From an uncultured Oscillospiraceae bacterium (lineage in GTDB: Bacteria; Bacillota; Clostridia; Oscillospirales; Oscillospiraceae), in NCBI GenBank assembly GCA_947626345.1, contig CANQSF010000015.1:1-55657 (forward strand): DNA of 55,657 bases, read 5' to 3'. The notes under the pieces were generated by a model. The model had not been told where the DNA came from and made no database searches. It worked only from the letters and a program-made list of their open reading frames with translations. Position 1 is the stretch's first letter, and every line of letters begins with the position of its first letter. This document shows positions 31,393 to 39,916 of the stretch, one piece after another. The position numbers and the translations under genes are program-made.

Positions 31393-33093
31393 ATGGGCTT
31401 TCTGCGGGAGATAAAACAGGCAGTGGCCGGTCACGGCCACGACTGCACATGCGACGACTGCATGACCGAGCATCACCACGACCATCACGGTTTTGACACC
31501 GTGATGGTCTGGCGCTTGGTCACTTCTGCTGTGTTCTTCGTCGGCGGAGCGGTGGCAGGCGATACGCTGCCGTGGCTGTCCCTGGCGCTGAACGTGCTGT
31601 CGATCCTGGCCGCGGGCTACGACGTGTTCATCCGCGCCGTGGCCAACATCTTCCGCCGGAGTCTGTTCGACGAGAGCCTCCTCATGAGCGTGGTGGCGGT
31701 GGCCTCCGTGATCATCGGCGAGGCCAGCGAGGGCGCCAGCGTGATGATCCTGTACCAGCTGGGCGAGCTTTTCCAGGGCTTTGCCGTGGCGAAGGTGCGC
31801 CGGAACATCGAGGGGCTGATGGAGAACCGCTCTCCCGAGGCCAGCGCCGCCCTGGCGGAGGTCCGCTCCGACAAAGGGCCAAAGGGCCGCACAGAGGACT
31901 TTATCACCCACTTCGCCCGGATCTATACGCCGGTGGTCATCGGCATCGCCTTTGCCATCGCGGTGATCTCGCCGCTGCTGCTGAAGACCACCGTCACGGA
32001 GGGGATCTACCGGGCACTGGTGCTGATGGTCATCGCCTGTCCCTGCGCCATCGTGATCTCCGTGCCGCTGAGCTATTTCGCCGGCATCGGCGGGGCCACC
32101 CAGCAGGGCATCCTCTTCAAAAATACCTGCGCCATGGACAACGTGGCCCGGGCCAAGGCCGTGGTCTTCGACAAGACCGGCGCCCTGGAGGGGGAGGGGT
32201 TGCGGGTCAGCTCCGTGAAGAGCGAACGGATGGACCCGGAGGTATTTTTGCGCATCGCGGCCCACGCCTGCGCCTATTCCGAGAGCCCCTACGCCGAGGC
32301 GGTGAAGGCCGCCTATAAGGGCGTCATCTATATCGAGCTCATCGAGAGCTTCCAGCAGCAGAAGGACCCCTTCGGCATCACCGTGGAGGTAGACGGGGTC
32401 AAGATCCTGCTGGGCCCGCTGGATTTCATCCGCGGGCAGGGCATCGATCCCGGCGGCGACGTGCTGCCGGAAAACTGCGTCTATCTCTCCATCGACGGGC
32501 AGTATGCCGGCCGGATCATCTTCGGCAGCGTGGCCAAGCCGGACGTGCCCGGCGCCGTCACCGTCCTCAGCTGGGACAGCGACCGCCAGGTCGCCATAAT
32601 CACCGAGGACAGCGCCGCCGCCACGGAGAAATTTGCCCGGCAGGTGGGCATCGGACAGTTCTATCCCGACTGCCAGCCATCGGAGAAGGTGGCGGTGGTG
32701 AAGGAGATCAAAAGCACCCAGCTCCGCCGCGGCAAGCTGATCTTCGTGGGCGACGCGGAGACGAGCGGCGACTGCATCCGGGCCGCGGACGTGGGCGTGT
32801 CCCTCAACGGCTCCACCTCCGACGCCGCCATCCAGGCCGCGGACGTGGTGATCATGGGTCCGGAGCCCAGCAAGGTGGTCACAGCCCTGGAAGCTGCTAA
32901 GCGCACCCGCACCATCGTCTGGCAGAACATACTGTTCGCCCTGGCCTTCAAGGCCATCATCCTGGTGCTGGATATGTTCGGCACCTGCCCGCTGTGGCTG
33001 GCCGTGTTCGCGGACGTGGGCGTGGCGCTGCTGGCGGTGCTCAATTCTCTGCGGGCCTTCGTTCAGCACGAGGCGGTCATCCCCGAGGAGTGA
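31393..33093 (+). CDS. Degenerate P1B-type metal ATPase lacking the actuator domain
   Basis: The 567-residue product resembles Zn/Cd-exporting P1B ATPases but is altered. Present: a His/Cys-rich N-tail (HGHDCTCDDCMTEHHHDHHG), the membrane helices, CPC at about 216-218, and DKTG at about 260-263. Absent or changed: the actuator domain with TGES is missing between about residues 157 and 166, where LAEVRSDKGPKGRTEDFITHFAR joins helix 2 to helix 3 directly; DKTGT reads DKTGA; the HP motif reads SESP; GDGIND reads GDAETSG near 452. The frame is intact and codon use is like its neighbours. It cannot run the normal pump cycle; a metal-binding, sensing or scaffold role is possible. Confidence 0.85.
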   Translation: MGFLREIKQAVAGHGHDCTCDDCMTEHHHDHHGFDTVMVWRLVTSAVFFVGGAVAGDTLPWLSLALNVLSILAAGYDVFIRAVANIFRRSLFDESLLMSVVAVASVIIGEASEGASVMILYQLGELFQGFAVAKVRRNIEGLMENRSPEASAALAEVRSDKGPKGRTEDFITHFARIYTPVVIGIAFAIAVISPLLLKTTVTEGIYRALVLMVIACPCAIVISVPLSYFAGIGGATQQGILFKNTCAMDNVARAKAVVFDKTGALEGEGLRVSSVKSERMDPEVFLRIAAHACAYSESPYAEAVKAAYKGVIYIELIESFQQQKDPFGITVEVDGVKILLGPLDFIRGQGIDPGGDVLPENCVYLSIDGQYAGRIIFGSVAKPDVPGAVTVLSWDSDRQVAIITEDSAAATEKFARQVGIGQFYPDCQPSEKVAVVKEIKSTQLRRGKLIFVGDAETSGDCIRAADVGVSLNGSTSDAAIQAADVVIMGPEPSKVVTALEAAKRTRTIVWQNILFALAFKAIILVLDMFGTCPLWLAVFADVGVALLAVLNSLRAFVQHEAVIPEE

Positions 33094-33100
33094 CAGATCG

Positions 33101-33136
33101 AAAAACGTCCCGGAGACAGCTCCGGGACGTTTTTTG
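33101..33136 (+). terminator. Intrinsic terminator after the ATPase-like gene
   Basis: AAAAACGTCCCGGAG and CTCCGGGACGTTTTT form a 15-bp perfect stem with a 4-base loop, followed by T. It works on either strand but on the plus strand ends the fba transcript. Confidence 0.95.
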
Positions 33137-33145
33137 TGGGCTGAT

Positions 33146-33167
33146 TTAAGGAAATCTTAAGAAATAC
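33146..33167 (+). promoter_or_regulatory. Direct-repeat operator upstream of the two-component system
   Basis: TTAAGGAAATC at 33146-33156 and TTAAGAAATAC at 33157-33167 are near-identical repeats in 11-base register, the spacing used by OmpR/PhoB-family regulators. A -10-like TATGAT lies at 33190-33195 with no good -35, so the repeats sit where an activator would replace the -35. Autoregulation is my inference. Confidence 0.55.
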
Positions 33168-33223
33168 CCTCTTTTATCTCCGCGGACGATATGATAACGT
33201 AAGGCTGTAAGGAGGCGAAGAGC

Positions 33224-33910
33224 GTGTATACAGTATTGATCTGCGACGACGATCGGGATATCCGGCGGGCGCTGAATATATACCTCACCGGCGCGGGCTA
33301 TCAGGTGCTGGAAGCCGCCAACGGCCGGGAGGCGCTGGAGCTGGCGGGGAGCAGGGAGGTACACCTCATCCTGCTGGACATCATGATGCCGGAGCTGGAC
33401 GGCGTATCCGCGCTGACGACCCTCCGGCAGCACAGCAACGTGCCGGTGATTCTTCTCACCGCCAAGAGCGAAGACGAGGACAAGATCATGGGCCTGGAGC
33501 TGGGGGCGGACGACTACGTGACCAAGCCCTTCAACGCCCAGGAGGTGGTGGCGCGGGTGAAGGCGCTGCTGCGCCGGTATATGCACATGGAGGAACGGCA
33601 GAACAAGCCCTCTACCCTGGTGCTGGGTGGCATCGAGCTGGACGACGACACCAAGACCGTCACCCTGGACGGGGAGGACGTCACCATCACCCCCAAGGAG
33701 TACGACATCCTGAAGTTTTTCATGGAAAATCCGGGCAAGGTGTTCTCCAGCCGGGAGATATACAGCCGGGTCTGGCAGGACAAGCCCATGGGCGCGGAGG
33801 GCACGGTGGCCGTGCATATCCGCCATCTGCGGGAAAAGCTGGAGATCGATCCGGCGGAGCCGCGGTATCTGAAGGTGGTCTGGGGAAAGGGCTACAAGAT
33901 TGAGGGGTAA
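33224..33910 (+). CDS. OmpR/VanR-type response regulator
   Basis: A 228-residue response regulator: a receiver domain (acidic DDD at about 7-9, phospho-acceptor Asp in LILLDIMMPELDG near 51, Thr/Lys in LLTAKSEDE and TKPFNAQEV) and a C-terminal winged-helix domain (ITPKEYDILKFFMENPGKVFSSREIYSRVW, VAVHIRHLREKLE, WGKGYKI). It uses a GTG start preceded by AAGGAGG at 33209-33215. The kinase gene follows six bases later. The closest resemblance is to VanR-like regulators; the target genes are not in view, since the neighbours are a terminated operon and converging dut. Confidence 0.93.
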   Translation: MYTVLICDDDRDIRRALNIYLTGAGYQVLEAANGREALELAGSREVHLILLDIMMPELDGVSALTTLRQHSNVPVILLTAKSEDEDKIMGLELGADDYVTKPFNAQEVVARVKALLRRYMHMEERQNKPSTLVLGGIELDDDTKTVTLDGEDVTITPKEYDILKFFMENPGKVFSSREIYSRVWQDKPMGAEGTVAVHIRHLREKLEIDPAEPRYLKVVWGKGYKIEG

Positions 33911-33916
33911 GGGCAC

Positions 33917-35863
33917 ATGAGAGCTGTCATGGAAAAGCTGTGGTTCCGGCTGCTGATGCTGGTGCTGTTTCTCGTCAGCACCGCAGTGGCCTTGCTGTCG
34001 GCGTCCATGTTCCGCTATATGCTGGTGGACGGCTGGTTCACGGACGATTTTCAGTTTGAAGACTCGTCCCTGTGCGTGGACTATGTGTCCGAGTGCCTGT
34101 TCTATGTGTCGGCCAACCTGAACTGGCTGAAGGATCCCAGCAGTACGGAGCTGGGCGGCTACGGCGGGGAGGCCTTCTCCTATCGCATCCTGGACGGCGA
34201 CAGGGTGCTGGCGGACACCACCAACGAGCGCTCCCGCGCCGTCATCAGTCAGTCCACGGAGCTGGACAGCGACACGGAGGCCGCTGCCCAGCCTGCCGAG
34301 GAAGACGCATCAGCTGAGCTGCCGGTCTCATTGTCCCCGGCGGATAAGGTCGTGGTCTATACCATCGAGGGCTATGTGAATCTGCCTGTAGAGCCCTACG
34401 AGGGCTGCTACCGGGAGTATTACATCTTCCAGCATATCCATCCCATCCGGAGGATCTTCCTGCCGCTGGCCATCGTCGGCGCGGTGCTGGCGGCGCTCTC
34501 GCTGGCCGTGAGCCTGACGGCGGCGGCGTTCGAGGGGAGGAGGGGGCGTCTGACCCTCCTGGGCCGGTTCCCCTTCGACGTGACGGTGTTGGGCCTCGTC
34601 GTCCTCAGCTGGCTGATCGGCGATGTCATAGAGAACTGGATGTACGGCGTGAGCTTGGGTGTCCTTAGCTTTATCGGCATCAGCTACCGGATCATCGGCA
34701 ACATCTGTCAACTGTTCGCGGCCGCACTGAGCGGCTGCTGTCTGGCCGATCAGCTGGGCGCGGGGGTGTTCAAGGAAAAGCTGCTGCTGCGCCGGGTCAT
34801 CCAGCGGGTGTCCCCGCTGGCCATCGCGGTGGGCGTGCTGGTCGTGAACATCGTCGGCGTGATGGCGACGGTGCTCATAGAGGACGTCATCGCCTTTGTG
34901 CTGATCCTGTTCGATCTGGCGCTGATCCCCTGCGCCGTCAAGTGGGGCCTGGAGGCGCGGAGCATCCGCAAGGCGTCGTCGGCCCTGGCCGCAGGCGATC
35001 TGCGCTATAAGGTGGATACCGGCCGGCTGCACATGGTCTGGAAGGACCTGGGGGAGGATCTGAACAGCATCGGCGATGGCATGACCCTGGCCGTGGAGGA
35101 GCAGATGCGCTCCGAGCGGATGAAGACGGAACTGATCACCAACGTCAGCCACGACCTGAAAACGCCCCTCACATCCATCGTCAATTACGTCCAGCTGCTC
35201 ATGGGGGAGGACCTGCCGGAGCCTGAGCGCCGGGAGTATCTGGAGGTGCTGGACCGGCAGAGCGCCAAGCTGAAAAAGCTCACCGCCGACGTGGTGGAGG
35301 CCTCCCGGGCCGCCAGCGGCGCCGTGACCGTCAACGCCGAGGTGTTCGACGTCCGGGAGCTGCTGGAGCAGGCGGCGGGGGAGTACTCCGAGCGCATGGC
35401 TGCCGCCGGCATCGAGCCTGTGATGCACCTGCCCCCCTGCGAGAGCTATATCCACGCGGATCCCCGCTTGCTGGGCCGGGTGCTGGACAACCTGGGCACC
35501 AACGTGCTCAAATACGCCCAGACGGGCACCCGCGCCTATTTCGACCTCACCGCAGAAGGGGATGAGACCGTCATCGCCATAAAAAATACCTCCCGGGAGC
35601 CGCTGGACATCCCGGCGGATGAGCTGATGGAGCGCTTCGTCCGGGGCGACAGCTCCCGCAGCACCGAGGGGAGCGGGCTGGGCCTGTCCATCGCCCGCAG
35701 CCTCACAGAACTGATGGGCGGCCGGCTGCAGCTGACGCTGGACGGGGATCTTTTCAAGGCGGAGCTCATCTTCCCGACGGCGGAGGCCCCGGTTCTGCCG
35801 GAGACGGAGACGCCGAACACGGCGGAAGAGACGGCGGGGGAGAGCGCGCCCGAGGACGCCTGA
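33917..35863 (+). CDS. Polytopic sensor histidine kinase
   Basis: A 648-residue partner of the preceding regulator. Residues 1-30 hold one membrane helix, about 31-175 an extracellular region, and about 178-350 a block of six or so further membrane helices, followed by a HAMP-like linker (about 352-395), the H-box NVSHDLKTPLTSI (His near 414), and the ATPase domain with N-box NLGTNVLKYA and G-box GSGLGLSIA. The N-box has NLGTN rather than NLLxN. The last 30 residues are Glu/Pro/Thr-rich and low in complexity. The extra membrane block between the sensor domain and the kinase core is unlike ordinary two-helix kinases. Confidence 0.93.
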   Translation: MRAVMEKLWFRLLMLVLFLVSTAVALLSASMFRYMLVDGWFTDDFQFEDSSLCVDYVSECLFYVSANLNWLKDPSSTELGGYGGEAFSYRILDGDRVLADTTNERSRAVISQSTELDSDTEAAAQPAEEDASAELPVSLSPADKVVVYTIEGYVNLPVEPYEGCYREYYIFQHIHPIRRIFLPLAIVGAVLAALSLAVSLTAAAFEGRRGRLTLLGRFPFDVTVLGLVVLSWLIGDVIENWMYGVSLGVLSFIGISYRIIGNICQLFAAALSGCCLADQLGAGVFKEKLLLRRVIQRVSPLAIAVGVLVVNIVGVMATVLIEDVIAFVLILFDLALIPCAVKWGLEARSIRKASSALAAGDLRYKVDTGRLHMVWKDLGEDLNSIGDGMTLAVEEQMRSERMKTELITNVSHDLKTPLTSIVNYVQLLMGEDLPEPERREYLEVLDRQSAKLKKLTADVVEASRAASGAVTVNAEVFDVRELLEQAAGEYSERMAAAGIEPVMHLPPCESYIHADPRLLGRVLDNLGTNVLKYAQTGTRAYFDLTAEGDETVIAIKNTSREPLDIPADELMERFVRGDSSRSTEGSGLGLSIARSLTELMGGRLQLTLDGDLFKAELIFPTAEAPVLPETETPNTAEETAGESAPEDA

Positions 35864-35880
35864 GCTCGTATCCAAACAAA

Positions 35881-35907
35881 AAAGACGCGGCACACGCCGC
35901 GTCTTTT
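35881..35907. terminator. Bidirectional terminator between the kinase gene and dut
   Basis: AAAGACGCGGC at 35881-35891 pairs with GCCGCGTCTTT at 35896-35906, loop ACAC, with T-rich or A-rich flanks on both sides, so it can end both converging transcripts. Confidence 0.9.
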
Positions 35908-36318
35908 CTATTGTCCGGTGCTGCCGAAGCCGCCGTCGCCCCGCTCGGTCTGTTCCAGGGAGTCCACAAGCTCCAGCTCCGGGGTCAGGATGGGCAGGAT
36001 CACCAGCTGGATCAGCTTCTGGCCCGCTTCGACGGTCACGTCCTCGTCGCCCTGGTTGTAGAGCTTCACCACGATGGGGCCGGTATAGCCCGCGTCGATG
36101 ACTCCCTCGCCCAGGATGTTCTTCTTCACGTTCAGGCCGCTCTTGCTCTTGAGCATGCCCACGTATCCCTCCGGGATGGCCACATGCACGCCGGTGTCCC
36201 CTGTGGCGTGTCCCCGGGCGGGGATGACGACGGTGCTGCGGGCATACAGGTCCAGTCCCGCGTCGGTGGGATGGGCCCGGGTGGGCATGATGGCGCCGGG
36301 GTCTAATGTCACTTTCAT
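35908..36318 (-). CDS. dut: dUTP diphosphatase
   Basis: Hydrolyses dUTP to dUMP, keeping uracil out of DNA. The 136-residue trimeric-type enzyme has motif 1 (DAGLDLYA), motif 2 (KSKSGL), motif 3 (GVIDAGYTGPIVVKLYN with the catalytic Asp), motif 4 (GQKLIQLVI) and motif 5 (RGDGGFGSTG). AGGAGG precedes the ATG. It lies 15 bases after the DHHW-protein gene, at the 3' end of an operon that begins with a tyrosine recombinase. Confidence 0.95.
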   Translation of the reverse strand: MKVTLDPGAIMPTRAHPTDAGLDLYARSTVVIPARGHATGDTGVHVAIPEGYVGMLKSKSGLNVKKNILGEGVIDAGYTGPIVVKLYNQGDEDVTVEAGQKLIQLVILPILTPELELVDSLEQTERGDGGFGSTGQ

Positions 36319-36333
36319 GGCTTCCTCCTTTGC

Positions 36334-37452
36334 TTACATGGACAGCAGAAACAGGTTCTGGTCCGTGGTGAAATTGGGCACGCTGTACAGCACCAGCACG
36401 CTGTCAAAGCCGTTTTCCCCGATATATCCCGCCAGAGAACCACGGTAATACCGCAGGTCCACCAAATCGATGCGGGAGAAGTGCTCCAGCAGGAAGGGGA
36501 CGAGACTGTCCGCATAGGAATCCCGCACGATCAGCAGCGAAGGGCCGTCGTGGCCCGTCTCGATGCTGCGCAGGGCGGAGTTGCCACCCAGGAACATGGA
36601 GTACTTGTCCTTCACGTCCAAAAAGGACGTGACGTAAAGGGGTCCCTCCTGGGGCGGATCCTTTTCCAGGTCCAGCACCGTGACGGACCCGTCGTCGGGC
36701 ACGAAGGTCTCGATGGTGTCCGGCTCGACCCAGGTGAAGCCGGAGGATGACCAGGTGGTTCCGCAGAAGTCCTCGCTGACCGTCTGCCGGTCATAGGCGG
36801 ACAGGGAGGTGGGGGTCAGGCCCATGCTCTCACACAGCGCCGTGTAGCCGTAATAGGCCCCCAGGCTGGTCCAGTGGTGGTCGGTGCGGTAGAAGATATA
36901 CTCGTTCTTGTGAGCGCCTAGGGCGGACTGCAGGTCCACATTGGCGTCCGCCCGGCTCCGGCTGTAGGCCCAGTCCAGCACCGTCTGCTGGCTGTCAGCG
37001 GGGGCGTTTTTGGGCAGGAGGGAGGCATTGATCTCCGTGGAGCCGGGGATGAGGCCGAAGTAGACCGGCGTGTCCACTTTCTCCGCCAGGGCGTTCACAT
37101 AGTCCACCCGGCGGTCGATCTCCTCCTTGCCGGGATCATCGAAGTCGGGCAGGATGGTGTCGCCGCAGTAATAAGCGCCATTGTTCTCCTTTTTGCCGCT
37201 GAGAAGCTCGCACCGGGCCTTCATGGTGATCCAGGCGTCCCGGAAGGCGAACTGCTCAGTGGTATAGTCCTCGAAATCCTTGGTGTACTTTCCGGAGAAG
37301 AGCGCCTTGAAGGAGAATTCTGGCAGCATCTGCAGGTACTTGTTCTCCTGTTGGGAGAACTCCCGGTCCGGCATGGCGATATTCAGCACGAAGAACCCGC
37401 CGATGAACAGCAGGAACACCGCTATGGCGACGATCTGACAGGTCTTTTTCAT
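36334..37452 (-). CDS. DHHW family protein, AlgJ/AlgX/DltD-like SGNH fold
   Basis: A 372-residue protein with a membrane anchor or signal segment at about residues 6-28, then an extracellular domain with the family hallmark RTDHHWTSLGAYYGY near residue 194, a Ser/Asp-type active region, and VRDSYADSLVPFLLEHF, the catalytic Ser block of AlgX/AlgJ proteins. Such proteins pair with MBOAT enzymes to O-acetylate or otherwise esterify cell-surface glycans. The MBOAT gene lies just upstream, ten bases away. The polymer modified here is unknown. Confidence 0.9.
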   Translation of the reverse strand: MKKTCQIVAIAVFLLFIGGFFVLNIAMPDREFSQQENKYLQMLPEFSFKALFSGKYTKDFEDYTTEQFAFRDAWITMKARCELLSGKKENNGAYYCGDTILPDFDDPGKEEIDRRVDYVNALAEKVDTPVYFGLIPGSTEINASLLPKNAPADSQQTVLDWAYSRSRADANVDLQSALGAHKNEYIFYRTDHHWTSLGAYYGYTALCESMGLTPTSLSAYDRQTVSEDFCGTTWSSSGFTWVEPDTIETFVPDDGSVTVLDLEKDPPQEGPLYVTSFLDVKDKYSMFLGGNSALRSIETGHDGPSLLIVRDSYADSLVPFLLEHFSRIDLVDLRYYRGSLAGYIGENGFDSVLVLYSVPNFTTDQNLFLLSM

Positions 37453-37461
37453 CGCGTCACC

Positions 37462-38859
37462 TCAGAAACGGAAGTACAGGAAGGGGTTGTAGGTGGAATC
37501 CACCAGATAGGCGGTGGAGATCACCAGCACCAGCGCTATCAGCGCCGGCACGGCCGCGGACCGGAGCTTTTCCGGGAGCCTGGCGAACAGCGTCCTGCCC
37601 GCCGGGAGGCTGGCAAAGATGGCCGCAGCCAGCAGCAGGCCAAACCCGGCGAGATAGTAGAGATCCCGCCCGGCGCAGAAGCCCGCCTGGCCGAAGCCGT
37701 ACATGGCCCGGAAGAACACCAGCGTCTGGCTGACGCTGGTCTGCTGGAAGATGACCCAGCCGGATATGGCCACCAGCAGGGTGTAGATGTGGCCGATCAC
37801 CTTATGCTTGTCCAGCCACTTCAGCAGGAACATCTTCTCCAGGATCAGGAAGAAGGCGTAGTAGAGGCCCCAAAAGAGGAACGTCCAGCTGGCGCCGTGC
37901 CACAGCCCGGTGAGGGACCAGACGATCAGCAGGTTGATTAGCTGCCGGGGCAGGCCCTTGCGGCTGCCGCCCAGGGGGATGTACACATAGTCCCGAAACC
38001 AGGTGCTCAGGCTCATGTGCCAGCGGCGCCAGAACTCGGTGACAGACCGGGAGATGTAGGGGTAGTTGAAGTTTTCCAGAAAATCGAAGCCCAGCATCTT
38101 TCCCAGTCCGATGGCCATGTCGGAATAGCCGGAAAAATCGAAATAGATCTGCAGGGAGAAGGCGACGGCCGCCAGCCATGCCCCCACGAAGGTGAGCTGG
38201 GCAGGGGAGGCGTTCGCGTACACGTCCCAGAGCATGCCCACGTTATTGGCGATCAGCACCTTTTTCGCCAGGCCCACGATGAACCGCTGCACGCCGTTGG
38301 CAAACTGGTCCAGGGACTCGTGGCGCTCGTCCAGCTGCCGGGCAATATCCTTATAGCGGACGATGGGGCCGGCGATGAGCTGGGGGAACAGGGCCACGAA
38401 GGTGCCGAATTTGATGAAATTCTTTTGCACATAGCTGTCGCCCCGGTACACGTCGATGGGATAGCTCATGGTCTGGAAGGTATAGAAGCTGATGCCGATG
38501 GGTAGGCTCAGCCCCAAGGTGGGGATGCGCACGCCGGGAATGGCGCTGAGAGTCCTGGCCACCAGGTCAAAATACTTGAAGAAGAAGAGCATCGCCAGAT
38601 TCAGCACCGTGTTGATCACCAGCACCAGGCGCGCTTTCTTCCTGTCCGTGAGAACGTATTTGCCGATGAGCAGGCCGCTGACGTAGTTCAGGCAGATGGA
38701 GAACACCATCAGCAGGATATACACCGGCTCGCCCCAGCCGTAAAAGACCAGGTTTACCACGAAAAGCCAGAGGTTCCTCCAGCGGCTGGGGACGATGTAA
38801 TACACCGCCAGCACCACGGGCAGATATATGAATAAAAAGAGGATGCTGGAAAATACCAT
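37462..38859 (-). CDS. MBOAT family O-acyltransferase (AlgI/PatA-like)
   Basis: A 465-residue polytopic protein with about ten or more helices. Family features: FWRRWHMSLSTWFRDYVYIPLGGSRKG and the conserved His in TGLWHGASWTFLFWG. It would take acyl groups, probably acetyl, from the cytoplasmic side and pass them across the membrane to the DHHW partner encoded next, as AlgI does for AlgJ/AlgX and PatA for PatB. AGGAGGAA precedes the ATG. It lies 15 bases after a xerD-like gene. Confidence 0.93.
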   Translation of the reverse strand: MVFSSILFLFIYLPVVLAVYYIVPSRWRNLWLFVVNLVFYGWGEPVYILLMVFSICLNYVSGLLIGKYVLTDRKKARLVLVINTVLNLAMLFFFKYFDLVARTLSAIPGVRIPTLGLSLPIGISFYTFQTMSYPIDVYRGDSYVQKNFIKFGTFVALFPQLIAGPIVRYKDIARQLDERHESLDQFANGVQRFIVGLAKKVLIANNVGMLWDVYANASPAQLTFVGAWLAAVAFSLQIYFDFSGYSDMAIGLGKMLGFDFLENFNYPYISRSVTEFWRRWHMSLSTWFRDYVYIPLGGSRKGLPRQLINLLIVWSLTGLWHGASWTFLFWGLYYAFFLILEKMFLLKWLDKHKVIGHIYTLLVAISGWVIFQQTSVSQTLVFFRAMYGFGQAGFCAGRDLYYLAGFGLLLAAAIFASLPAGRTLFARLPEKLRSAAVPALIALVLVISTAYLVDSTYNPFLYFRF

Positions 38860-38874
38860 ATCCGATCATTCCTC

Positions 38875-39846
38875 CTAATCGTCTGTCTTGGGGGCGAAGT
38901 CCGCCAGGGGATTGGCAGCCGCCGCTTTCTTCAGCTCCGCGTTGGCGATGTGGGTATAGATCTGGGTGGTGTTCAGGCTCTCGTGGCCCAGAAGCTCCTG
39001 GAGCGTGCGCACGTCCACGCCGTTTTGCAGCATCAGCGTGGCGGCGGTGTGGCGCAGCTTGTGGGGGGAGATCTGGCTGGCGTCCAGCCCCGCCTTCAGA
39101 AGGGTCTTGTGGACCATCACCTGGATGGCGTCCACGCTGACCCGCTTGCGGCGGCTGGAGAGAAAGACCGCGTTTTTGTCGGTGGTGGCGATGGTCTTGC
39201 GGATGGCGAGCCAGCCGTTCAGCGCCTGGACGCAGGCGTCGTTGAGGTAGACCACACGCTCCTTGTTGCCCTTGCCGTGGATGAGCAGGCTGTCGGAGCG
39301 GATGTCCGCCAGATTCAGCCCCACCATCTCCGAGATCCGCAGCCCGCAGTTGAGGAAAAGGGTCAAAATGCAGTAATCCCGCTCCCGGTTTTTCCCGTCC
39401 ACGGCGTTCAAAAGCCGCTGGCTCTCCTCCAGGGTGAGATAGTGGGGGAGGGACTTCTGCAGCTTGGGGGTGTCCAGGTCCTGGACCGGGTCCACGGTGA
39501 GCTGCTTGGTCTTCACGGTGAGATAGCGGTAAAAGCCCTTCAGGCTGGTGATCATCCGGGCGCGGCTGGCGGCGTTCAGCTCCCGATCCCGGGACAGATA
39601 CGCCAGAAAGTCGTATACCTCCGCGAGCGTCACCTGGCCGTAGAAACCGAGATCCGCGCCGCGGATATCCACGTCTTCCAGCGCCGTATCCCTGGGCACC
39701 AGGCCGCGTGCGATATAGAGATATCGTGTGAACGTCCGCAGATCCATAAAATAGGAATCCACGGTGCGCTGGGACTGGCCCTTGATGGTGTCGTGGTACA
39801 CCAAAAACTCCCGCATCACCTGGGGCGCCTCATTTTGATAGCTCAT
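38875..39846 (-). CDS. XerC/XerD-type tyrosine recombinase
   Basis: A 323-residue recombinase. The N-terminal SAM-like domain (MREFLVYHDTIKGQSQRTVDSY) is followed by the catalytic domain with Arg in CGLRISEM, Lys in GKGNKER, His and Arg in HKLRHTAATLM, His in LLGHESL and the nucleophilic Tyr in TQIYTHI, so all six catalytic positions are there. Such enzymes resolve chromosome dimers at dif; the match is to clostridial XerD-like proteins, but XerC and XerD are not distinguishable here. I start at the ATG at 39846 (GGAGGG six bases upstream). Promoter at 39870-39898. Confidence 0.9.
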   Translation of the reverse strand: MSYQNEAPQVMREFLVYHDTIKGQSQRTVDSYFMDLRTFTRYLYIARGLVPRDTALEDVDIRGADLGFYGQVTLAEVYDFLAYLSRDRELNAASRARMITSLKGFYRYLTVKTKQLTVDPVQDLDTPKLQKSLPHYLTLEESQRLLNAVDGKNRERDYCILTLFLNCGLRISEMVGLNLADIRSDSLLIHGKGNKERVVYLNDACVQALNGWLAIRKTIATTDKNAVFLSSRRKRVSVDAIQVMVHKTLLKAGLDASQISPHKLRHTAATLMLQNGVDVRTLQELLGHESLNTTQIYTHIANAELKKAAAANPLADFAPKTDD

Positions 39847-39869
39847 GGAAAGCCCTCCAACAATTCCTA

Positions 39870-39898
39870 ATAATAGCAGAGGGGGCAGGGCTTGTCCA
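39870..39898 (-). promoter_or_regulatory. SigA-type promoter of the xerD-like operon
   Basis: On the minus strand TGGACA (39898-39893) and TATTAT (39875-39870), each one base off consensus, are separated by 17 bases. The start is near 39863, about 17 bases before the ATG. Confidence 0.7.
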
Positions 39899-39916
39899 GT
39901 GGCAAAATACACAAAT

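Noticed and set aside
30310..33069. A 919-codon open frame on the minus strand across fba and the ATPase-like gene
   Set aside because: Shadow of the genes on the plus strand; low-complexity His/Gly/Ala composition and no ribosome site.
31393..33093. The ATPase-like gene as a sequencing artefact or frameshift
   Set aside because: The frame is continuous and the losses at several separate motifs cannot come from one indel; the flanking residues join cleanly.
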